A stretch of 64,000 bases of DNA from the NCBI RefSeq assembly GCF_030253575.1, contig NC_080568.1:20422501-20486500 (forward strand), written 5' to 3'. The DNA comes from Rhododendron vialii (taxonomy: Eukaryota > Streptophyta > Magnoliopsida > Ericales > Ericaceae). A program made the position numbers and the translations under genes. Under the pieces are notes generated by a model that was not told the DNA's origin, did not search any database, and worked only from the letters and a program-made list of their open reading frames with translations. Of this stretch, positions 25,745-34,956 are shown piece after piece (positions within the stretch are counted from its first letter, which is position 1; every line of letters starts with the position of its first letter).

Positions 25745-27697
25745 AGCGTGGAGAAGAGGAGGAAGAAGGAGAAAAGAAGAAGAAAATTAGAGTTAGGTTG
25801 ATTGAAGCTTAATTAGGTGATTTTCATCTCCTTCAAGGCTGAATTTCATGTTTTTCGTGTTAGGTTTCATGTTCTACATATAGTATGCACTTGATTGAAG
25901 TAATTAGAGATGAATTGAATCCATGGGAGAGGGGTTTTGAGGTTGGAGTTGAGTTTTATTCCAGAAAAAAATCGTGTACCATATGGTTAGGCAAAACTGT
26001 GATTGAGCAAAGTGGAATCTGTCCTGTTTTTGACGAATTTAATCAAGGTACCTAGAAATCTTCTAAATTCTTGAAAAAAATCATGAATGTTCATCTATGA
26101 GTGTATTGCATCGGGTTAAATTTTCAGAAAATAACACAAAGTGGTTTGGCCTACAAAATTCGTGGACTGAACTGGTGTCAGATTAGCGTCTGGGCAGACA
26201 GCCCAGACACATGTTGGAAAAACGGGCATAACTTCTTGCTCGGGTATCGGTTCGGTTTTACGCACCGTTTCTTGATTCTGAAACTAGACTTATATACCTT
26301 TCTGAATATGTAAGATTTGTGCCTTAGTCCCTTCTAGGAAAAATCAGTTTTTGTCCCAAAGTTGATGGTTTGTCAATTCTGGAAATCTGGGCAGGTTTTA
26401 GAGCAACGTTCTTCATCAATTTTGTCATAGTTAGATGTACTTACTGACTATGGATGCTGATGAGTCTCAAACATTGATCAATTGGTGATGTTTTGGTGTT
26501 GGAATTATTGGAAAAGATTGAGTATGTGATTTTTAATGAGCATTCGATCGCAGACTGTTCTGCTGGGTCTGTAGTTTCTGTTTTAGATGTGTAATTTCAA
26601 TTGAGCATATCTTAGTCATTCGGAGTCCAATTTGGGCAAATTTTATATCTAGATTGATGTACTAGAAGTCTTCTTGCTAGTGGTGGTGGTCTTGTAGTAT
26701 TCTTTGAAACCTATAGAGAAGTATGGCCAGAGTACGATAGACTGTCTGGCTGAATTTTGGTGTTTCCAACACATAATTCGTTTGGTGGTTCTTCTATATA
26801 GTGTGTTTGTGAAATTCTCGATTTTGGGTGCGAATTGGTGAATTTACTTATGTTTGGCAGTTGTTATGTAGTCGAGTTGAGGCAGCATATTGTTAATGCA
26901 TTTGTCAAGCCTTTCAAGTATTTTTATACTAAAATGTTTGGCTTGTGGATAGGTGACGAGTCGGTGAATCAAGAAGCACCGAAACCATAGTAGTACTTTC
27001 TTTTGGAGTACGAGGTGAGTGTTTGATTCATAAATGTTGTTCTATATTGAATTGAACTTGATTGTTGGCTTAGTGCCTGGTGATTGGCTTTATGCCAAAA
27101 GGCTCTTATGCCTTAAGTTATTGGCTGTGTGCCCGGTGATTGGCTTTATGCCATATGGCTTTATGCCTTAAACTATTGGCTGTGTGCCCGGTGATTGGCT
27201 TAATGCCAAAAGGCTTATGCCTTAAATTATTGGCTGCTTGTCTGGTGTTACTTTTTATTTCTCGATAAACTGTTACAAGTTGAGAATATCTTTTAGCTGT
27301 ACCTTTGAATATGGAATTGCATCCATGTCTCATAAACACTCCCGGATTCCATTTTGGAATCCAGTTTTGCAGGCGTTGTAGATATCCACTGCTGATCATT
27401 GTGGGGTTGTACGCTCGCTTAGGGTAGCATGTCGGGAAGGCTGGACTAGTGTGGCGAAATTTTGTAAATAGGTATGTAGTGCAGCCTATGTTTATATTTG
27501 GTTCATTGTATAGTTTAACGATTTCTTAAGACTTCCGCTGTGTTTGTAAGAACGTTTAAGTTTTGCGTTATCAATAAAATGGTTGTTGGTTAATTTAGTT
27601 GCTAGAACTTGAGTTATAGGAATGGGTTGGTGGTTGATATTGCACCCTCACGTCGGTTTGGGCTCATTTGAGTGCTAGCCCGGGGTGGGGTGTGACA
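25519..27697. mobile_element. Solo LTR, 2,179 bp, TSD CCGGT
   Basis: Starts TGTAACATTT and ends GGGGTGTGACA, flanked by the 5-bp direct repeat CCGGT (25514-25518 and 27698-27702). TG...CA ends plus a 5-bp duplication define an LTR; there is no gag-pol and no second LTR, so it is a solo LTR left by recombination. It holds a (GA)n tract (25704-25742), a possible poly(A) signal 'caataaaa' near 27571 and three tandem units of about 59 bp. The length would suit a large Ty3/gypsy family, but that is inference. Confidence 0.88.
27063..27245. repeat. Minisatellite of about 59 bp, three units
   Basis: Units built on 'ctggtgattggctttatgcc' and 'ttatgccttaa(g/a)ttattggctg' repeat three times inside the solo LTR with a few changes. 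Within each unit, 'attggct..atgcc' is itself echoed. Confidence 0.85.
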
Positions 27698-27730
27698 CCG
27701 GTGTACTTTTAAGTACGAGCATCTGCTAGT

Positions 27731-27732
27731 AG

Positions 27733-27777
<45 letters not shown>
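27731..27777. repeat. (AT)n microsatellite
   Basis: About 23 AT units 30 bp after the solo LTR. Confidence 0.95.
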
Positions 27778-27778
<1 letters not shown>

Positions 27779-28007
27779 TAAAACTCATGAGATAAACCCC
27801 CAACATTGAGTAATTACGTGTGCTTATTCTATGGTTCAGGTTTAGTGCATTAGGCAATCCTGTCAAATATTGGGATACCAAACTTTAGCAAGTGAAGCTA
27901 ATTTTAACGATTACTTCTGTAATTAACTCGTGGGGCTATAGCAACTAAAATCCACCGTAGCATTCATACTTCGGAAAACAATATTCGAAAGATACCAAGC
28001 AATGTTA

Positions 28008-28365
28008 TTAATACCGTTCCGTACCGGTCGGTACGTACTGTTTTTGACAGACTTTGGTACCCTACACCTCTAATTCCGTTCCGGCTCAAATACCGGTTTT
28101 TCCGGCCAATACCGGATAGTACCGGACTACTTTTAAATTTATTTTTTTCTTCAAGTACCGGGCAAATACCGGACGGTACCGGACAAATACTAGATTTATT
28201 ATTTATTATTTATTTAAAAAAAATGTATATTATACTATAAATTCTTTTAAGTAGGAAAATAACACTAATAGCGATCAATCTAAAACGGTACCCGGTATTT
28301 GACCGGTACATACCGTACCAGTAGAAAAACCGGCACTCTGACCGGTACGGTATTCAGAACATTGA
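28008..28365. mobile_element. Foldback MITE with 'taccggtacggta' ends
   Basis: The left end 'taataccgttccgtaccggtc' faces the right end 'gaccggtacggtattcagaac'. Both halves are crowded with short 'taccgg' motifs around an AT-rich middle. The 93-codon ORF starting at 28299 uses this sequence as its N-terminus and is artefactual there. Confidence 0.75.
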
Positions 28366-28620
28366 TACCAAATATATTATGTACGTTGAAACTTGGTTTC
28401 AGTCAGATTAGGGTATGGTTGATTTTGGAATGTTTTCCCTCGGTTTCTTACTCGGTTATCATCAATGGAGAAGCAAAGGGTTACATTAGACCATCACGGG
28501 GTCTCCGACAAGGTGATCCTCTTTCTCCATATCTCTTCCTGTTATGTGGAGAAGGTCGGATGTTGGAAGATGCGGAATAGGTAGGTCGGATTCATGGGGT
28601 GAAGTTGTGTCGATGTAGCC

Positions 28621-29079
28621 TGTAGGTTGGGGGTTCTTTTGGGGTGTGCTTACATGTGAATTTACATGAGCGGGAGAGGTGCAATTGGTCGATGATTAGA
28701 AAGGAGAATAAAGGAGGTATAAGACGTGACTGAGCACGAGTCATCATGGTTGCCTACGTATCCCGGCGTACAAGGAATCAGGTCAAATGTAGTTCCATCT
28801 TTTTTGAGGGAGATGGTCTCTCCCTCTCTCTGAAAATCTATCTTTTCTCTCTGGAGGAGATGACTCTCTCTCTCTCTCTAGAAATCTGTCTCTCTCTAAA
28901 GGAGATGGCTCTCTCTCTCTTGGAATCCGTCTGTCTTTCTGTCTTTGTCTCTCTCTCCTCTGGGGTAGATCATCCATCTTCAATGAGTACCAGCACTGAT
29001 ATTTATAAGCAAAGACCGAAACCTCCACTGGACTCATCCTGCCGCGGGCCCATGCCGCGGGAACCCGTGCCGTGGGAAC
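28621..29079. other. Foreign block inside the LINE, possibly LTR-derived
   Basis: Contains 'ggttgcctacgtatcccgg' followed by 'ggaatcaggtcaaatgtagt', a combination I associate with LTRs of small plant retrotransposons, then CT-rich sequence and a GC-rich segment. I found no clear TG/CA ends or target duplication, so the assignment is tentative. Confidence 0.35.
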
Positions 29080-29541
29080 TTGCTATGCTGGTTCGGTTTG
29101 GTTCGGTTGGTTGTTTTCCAATTTTACCACCGAACCGGACCATTCGGTTTTCTTTTTTTCCAAACTGACACCGACCAATTCGGTTAAAAAACCGATTGGT
29201 TCGGTTTAGTTTCGGTCGGTCGGTTTTAGTCGGTTTCCAAGCAATAAGCTAGTCACTGTTTTTTTCAGCCCAATAAGCAAGAATAATGAGTTACATAAAA
29301 AAGCCCAAACATATGATTTTTTTTCCATCACAGTCCACATGACCGTCCAAAACCCATAATGCAATTAAATAAGCCTAAGTTACAACTTTAGCCCATAATT
29401 ACACATTCAACCATTATTTTCGGTTCGGTTCGGTTGGTATTTCTATAAAACCAAAACCGAACCGACTTAAAACAAAAACCGACCGAATTAAGCAAAATTT
29501 GTTCGGTTCGGTCGGTTTTTCGGTTAAAATTTTCATCCCTA
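29080..29541. mobile_element. Foldback MITE with 'gttcggttcggtt' ends
   Basis: The left part has repeated 'ggttcggtttggttcggtt' and the right part 'gttcggttcggtcggttttt' together with 'aaaaccgaaccgac', so short inverted motifs fill both arms. It ends 'attttcatccctac', a common end of this MITE group. It lies inside the block that interrupts the LINE. Confidence 0.65.
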
Positions 29542-30775
29542 CCTAAGAGTGAACCAGTAGGCCCTCACAGTGTTAGGGAAGATGTAAAGGGGCGAAGGGT
29601 CAGTTTTTTTATTTGATTCGGGAAGGCATGTGTGGAAGGAAAATTTGGTTAAAGAGGTTATTAGTGAAGAAGAAGCACAGGTTATTCTTTCTATACCGCT
29701 GCCTCAATACCATATGGATGACAAGGATATATGCGGGATACGAATCGGCGTTAGCGCCAAAAAGAAACAGAAAGCTGGGAAAGGGGGCTGTGGGGGAGTG
29801 TAGCAACCGGGAGCAACTAAAACAGGTATGGAACAGCGCGTGGTCTTTACCGGTCCGAGGAAAAATGAGTAAGAATTTTGTTTGGAAAGCTCTTAGAAAT
29901 ATTTTGCCTGTGAAGGAGGTTCTTTATGAGTGTAAATTATCTATCGATATGGTTTGCCCTTTGTGTAATCTTGAAGAGGAATCTGTTACTCATCTATTAT
30001 TAGCTCTTTGCAATTTTGCACAAATGGTGTGGCATATTCACCATTTCGGTTGGATATGAGGTCTATTCCAGGAGCCTCGTTGACAGAGTGCGGGAGTGGT
30101 GTAGCTGTCTTTTGGAGCGATGAAAGGGAGGGATGATGGTAGAGAGTTCTGGGCAGCGGTGGGAAATATTCTTTGGCAACTATGGTTGTGTCGAAATGAG
30201 GTAGTAATATTTAATGATCGGTTGAACAGGCCCGACGTAATTTGTCAAAATGCTGTTCGAGCTGCTGTGTTTTTTTTTTTTTTAAAAAGCTAATGAGGGA
30301 TCTAATGATCAAAGGAGGGAGATCGACCGGCAAGGCAGACAGTGTGGTTTGGGCATGTTTATTCGAGATTGGCAGGGGTGTTTCATTGCAGCAAGAGCTG
30401 TCCACAAGTACCATGCTATGAACAATGGACAATATTATTGTGCTCATGGAAGGAGATTCCCAACAATTAGTCCGACTGATTCAACGGCGGGCAGATGAGC
30501 ATCAGACAGTGGCCGGGTGTGATTGTTGCGGATATCCTACGCCTTTTAGAGTGTTTCTCGAGCACGTCGACATGCTTTGTGAAACAGAGTGCCAACAGGG
30601 TTGCTCATACTGTAGCCCTGAAGGCAGTGAAAGGTCATGAGTTTTCTATGTGCATGGGAGTTTAGGCCTCTTTTGTGGTTATTATCTCCCCTAGCTCTAA
30701 AGGGATGGTTGCCCGTTGTAATTTTATTCCAACGTTTTATTCATCAATAAAATGATATCCTAACCTTTGACCAAA

Positions 30776-31492
30776 AATAAGAAATAAAAAACTAGTAAAT
30801 ATATGGGTCTGGCAAATTTCAATATTTGACTCATTTCTTGATCTCAAAGATATTAGACCCATGTATGGTCCAACCGTAATACTCAAGTGCATGTATTGAC
30901 CGTAAATATCTTATACCACACAATCATATTGGTTTTTCTGTCGGGCACTTGAGCGGCTTCAATAAACCAAAATTGAATCAACGAATTGCCTCAACAGTCG
31001 CATTCCTTGGTTTGAACCTACTGGCTACGCCTTTTGGTTTAAGTCTAAGGGTCACACATCTCTTCTTCTAATACAAAAAAAACATTGTGACATTTTATAG
31101 ATGAACATGTAGATTTATCTTTTCTGTTTCTAGAAAAAATTCGGCCAATAACAATAATGAAATGTACAATGCCAAAGTTGAGAACTAAAGAAGGGATGAT
31201 ATCATATTCAAGTGTCGTATACATTTCAAAGCGCGATAGATCATTAGACCTAGGAGGTGTTTCCAGTAGTAAAAAAATTGTAAATTTTTATTTGTGATTG
31301 AGAAGTTATTAGGTATTTCCGGTAGTGAATAGGAGGTTGATGGGTCTATTAGTAGAGTTACTGTAGCAAATTTTTTTGTTGTTGACAACTTCTTTTTGGT
31401 AAAATCATCATAATCAAAAGATTATGGATTACGCCTGTTAAGATTTCTTCCATTAGAAAAGAAGTGGATTCAAGCTGGATCTCTAATCAATT
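30776..31492. other. Intergenic stretch
   Basis: No coding sequence recognised. Two copies of 'ggtgtttccagtag' / 'ggtatttccggtag' at about 31255 and 31311 suggest a short repeat. Confidence 0.4.
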
Positions 31493-31760
31493 AGGGCTAG
31501 CTCAATTGGTCAAGACTTTTGCATCTCACTAGAAGGTCAGGAGTTTGGGCGATCTTCTCACCTGCATGGTGGGTGTTCTTTCGTTGGGATTATTTCTCAC
31601 CCTAATGGAAGTTTGTAGTTGGATTATAGGTTTCTAATATATGGTTGAGTTATTGGGCTTAGTTATCTCGTGGACTCTCACACAATTGAAGTATAGTGTC
31701 CCGTGGTTTGTATTTTGTAATTCATACATGATGTAATAATTTCTCCTATCGATTGAAAGT
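31493..31760 (+). mobile_element. tRNA-derived SINE (Au-SINE-like)
   Basis: Begins 'gggctagctcaattgg' with an A box (TAGCTCAATTGG), then 'cttttgcatctcact' and a B-box-like 'ggtcaggagtttgg' about 35 bp later, which fits an RNA polymerase III promoter. The T-rich 3' part ends near 31740. It is the best preserved of three copies in the window. Confidence 0.7.
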
Positions 31761-32794
31761 TCCAAACCAGAAGCACCGACACATCTACTTTATTTATTGA
31801 TCTAATAACTGAACTTTTTTTTTTTCTTTAATAGATTGTAATTTTAAAACAGCAGGAGTACTGCATTATGCAGATGAGAGAAACGCATAACTTATACACA
31901 TCTCCGCTCAATCTCATCCATCTATTCGCGCAATTAATAGCTAAGATGTGTTTTCAATTTTAAAATTTTTACTGGTCAAAATTGATTTTCAATCCGGATC
32001 ATCCAGAAAACACTTTTGGACTTGTGCGATTTAGCGCTGTAAATCCTCTTTACAGGGCATCCCGTAAAGAAAATTTTCTCCATCCATATTTCGACACTAA
32101 TTCCTGTAACTATATTTCTTGACAGGAAATTATCCTGTCAGTGCCAATCATGAGCACTGAGCCACGTGCAAAGGCCATTGTACGTCGAGGGGCATGCTTG
32201 GGAAACAAAAATGTTATTGAACCACAATACATTAGAATGGTTTTCATGATGAAGTTCTTTTTGCCCCGAATTAGTTGAATGGTACTTTCGAACAATTTTT
32301 TTTTTGGCCCGGAATTAGTTGAATAGCGTACTTCAGAAGTGCATACACATATAAGAAGGTGACATATTCTGTCGAACTTCAACATTCATTTTTATTATTC
32401 ACGCACAATTTATGTCAAACAGTTATTGAACATATATTCATTTGAATGAGCATTTTTCAATCGTATAGTTCTTTCTCGATTCATATTTTGGTACTATTAA
32501 TTTTGTCTTTTTTAAATTTTTGTTAGATATATGTTAAAACGTTACAAAACATTCGTCTCGACGAGATGAGATGAGTCCAAAGAGTAAAAACTACTCTGGG
32601 CAGATTCTATGTATAATCATGACAGCGTTGTTCTGCAAATGTTTTCCTAAATCAATATTGATGAAGAATATACTTGTTAATCTCTCTTGGAATATACTAC
32701 TTAAGGACTGAACCAAGTGTTAGATCTCATATCTTCTTTTTAGACTTAGTTTATTAGCGAAAGCATCCTCATATTGGACCAAGTTAATATTATC

Positions 32795-32825
<31 letters not shown>

Positions 32826-32984
32826 GTAATATACACTAGAATGACACGTTTGATTGTCGGATTATTTTTAGGAAGGTTTGGATAAAATGACATTAAAAAT
32901 GAGAATAGAGGGGACAAGTTGCGGTCACGGGAAAATAATTGAGATTATATGAATATAATGATTAGTTGTACTTTGTTTGGTTGA
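31761..32984. other. Intergenic region with simple repeats
   Basis: No gene seen. It contains two copies of 'cc(c/g)gaattagttgaat' (about 32265 and 32310), a (CA)n/(TA)n tract at 32796-32825 and the 'cgtctcgacgagatgag' core near 32560 shared with other foldback elements. Confidence 0.45.
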
Positions 32985-33052
32985 GGTGAGGAGATTCGAA
33001 TTCCTAACCTCTTACCGAGATGCAAGAATAATAACCAATTGAGTTGGCCCCA
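32985..33052 (-). mobile_element. SINE head, reverse orientation
   Basis: On the minus strand it reads 'tggggccaactcaattgg', then 'cttgcatctcggtaagagg' and 'ggaattcgaatctcc', which are A-box and B-box-like blocks as in the 31493 element. Probably a 5' fragment. Confidence 0.6.
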
Positions 33053-33339
33053 GTTAATTAAACAAAATTTAACGAACACTACTATCTACAATTTACAATA
33101 AAAAATACTACGTTCGTACAACTATCGTTTTACTCTATGAATGCAGATGGATGTGAAGGCATGTCAAGAAAAGTGCTTGTAGTTTCCTTGAAGTTTCTTG
33201 TGAAAGGTTGGTCGGTTTTGTGTTGTGCGATGAAGTATGCATATACCTCACACCACAATCATTGATTGATTATAAAAAAAATGAGATATGGGTGGAATCA
33301 CATACGCTCCGGCGTAGGGGTGCTAGTGAGGAATGGGGA

Positions 33340-33520
33340 TGCTGTCAAGCACTCCCTGCCAAGCGGCCGATCCGACCATTTATCTTGGAAATCAACGGCT
33401 TGAATTTTGACCGAGCAATAGACGGTTCAGATCTGTATGTATTCAAATTCAATTCGAATCGTCTGTGCCGAGACGAATAACCGAATGAAACTCGGCACCC
33501 GCTTGGCAGGGGAGAACCCT
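33340..33520. mobile_element. Possible MITE, GC-rich inverted ends
   Basis: 'tccctgccaagcggccgatc' near 33352 faces 'cacccgcttggcagggg' near 33496; inside lie 'gaccgagcaatagacggttc' and 'gtctgtgccgagacgaata'. The 'cggccgatccga' and 'ctgtgccgaga' motifs also occur at about 9524-9555. Confidence 0.6.
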
Positions 33521-33552
33521 ATAGGTTCTAGAAAAACAATGAGAAATTATAG

Positions 33553-34432
33553 AGGATGGACAAAGATATAAATAATAAACAAATTTTTATGTGTAATTTC
33601 TTTTATTAGTTCAACCCTTTTTCGGGTGGAGATTCTGGCTCTGTGGATTGTGGAGTAGGGGATCCAACCAAAAATAGAGTATGAAATTAAAATGAAGTCA
33701 AATCTTACCCTAAGATGGAGTAAGGACCAAGATATTCTAATCCCAACAATTTTAGGCTTACAAGTTAGTAGTACAACCATACCCTAAGCAATCATAATAG
33801 TCAAGAGAAAATGAATAGAAACCATTCTGATTGGCCCGGTCTAGGATGTAAATCCAATAATTATTTAATTGATTTTGAAAAAATTCAACCCAATTGGATT
33901 TTTGTAAGTAATTATCCTAATTCGTTCAATTTTTTAGAGTTTAGGATCTTGAAAAAAATTGAACAAATTAGGATAATTACTTACAAAAATCCAATTGGGC
34001 TAAATTTCTTCAAGATCAATTAAGTAATTATTTTAAAATTGTTGAATGATTTAGATTATTTGTGTGGAACTTTTATGTGAGTCCCACACAACCATGAACA
34101 AAATGGTCATTGAATTGGGGTGGGCTGCATATGCAGCAGATTAGTTTCTCCCACCACATGGGGTCAAAATTGGAGCGCCTCCAGTGAATTCTGGAGGGCA
34201 AAAATCAGACTCCTTATTTTAGGAACTAAAGTGTATGGTGGGTCCTTTCTTCGGATCTTCCAATAGTTTTGGCACCTTATTTGGAGTCATTATTTCTTGG
34301 GTAAAAATAATTTGGACAAAGATACCCGGACACAAAGAAAATCTCTTCTATTCAAATTCAAATCATTAATTGTCAAAATAGACTGCTGTAATCTTTCGCT
34401 ACACACCTATACAATATTGCAGAGTACACAAT
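33553..34432. other. Intergenic region including a perfect-looking foldback at 33862-34026
   Basis: 'cccaattggatttttgtaag' followed by 'taattatcctaattcgttcaa' is answered by 'ttgaacaaattaggataatta' and 'cttacaaaaatccaattggg'. The arms are about 70 bp around a short loop. No coding sequence. Confidence 0.6.
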
Positions 34433-34770
34433 AGGCCTCGTTTAGATGACAAGAAATGATAGAAAATGATGAAAAAAAATCAACTTTCTATAAATTTTGA
34501 CATGTTCAATTACCAAAAAAATAGTGAGAATCTCATAAATACTCTTCCTGACAGGACTCATTTTCCCCCGAAAGACATCCTCCTCCAAGGTAGGAATTTA
34601 TTGTTACAAGGTAGAAATTTATTATTCAGGAAAAGTTTTCTTCAGGACAATAAATTTTCCATTTGTCAAGTGAACACTCGTATGAAAGTAAATTTTCGTT
34701 CCTTTGCTTTCCTTCAATTCATTATTGTCGGAATTAACATTTCCGCATAACATTCTCAAACAGAGCCACA
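34433..34770. mobile_element. MITE upstream of the SufE-like gene
   Basis: The left end 'aggcctcgtttagatgac' and right end 'attctcaaacagagcca' are imperfect inverted repeats. The A/T-rich body contains the tandem 'aggtag(g/a)aatttattgttacaa' at 34589-34623. It ends only about 190 bp before the SufE ATG, so it may form part of that promoter. Confidence 0.55.
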
Positions 34771-34956
34771 GATTCCGGATCCATCCCACAGTATAGAAAG
34801 CCAGCAATAATGACAAGAGGATAGAGAGGGGTGCGCAGTTTGAGGATCGCTCCACTTTTACTTCTTCCAACTAACTTCCCCGCCGTTTCCCCTGCTCTAA
34901 CCATACTCTCTCCTCCTTTCTTGCCCCACTTTCCTCCACTTTCCCTCTATCCAAAC

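Larger units (their letters stand above)
28386..30775 (+). mobile_element. Decayed L1-type LINE (RT, zf-RVT and RNase H remnants)
   Basis: From 28386 one frame gives [10 protein letters not shown]...[13 protein letters not shown], the conserved QGDPLSP block of non-LTR reverse transcriptase. From about 29825 comes KQVWNSAW...CPLCNLEEESVTHLLL, the C-terminal zinc-binding domain (zf-RVT). From about 30340 come RNase H pieces such as MEGDSQQLVRLIQ. Stops and frame changes separate them, and catalytic parts of RT are missing. The 3' end 'catcaataaaatgatat' near 30750 is typical. A block at about 28621-29600 does not read as LINE and includes a foldback MITE, so the LINE was interrupted after it inserted. 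Confidence 0.8.

Noticed and set aside
34831..34956. Upstream extension of the SufE-like protein from GTG at 34831
   Set aside because: It begins at GTG, not ATG; plant nuclear genes initiate at ATG, and the ATG at 34957 gives the expected length.
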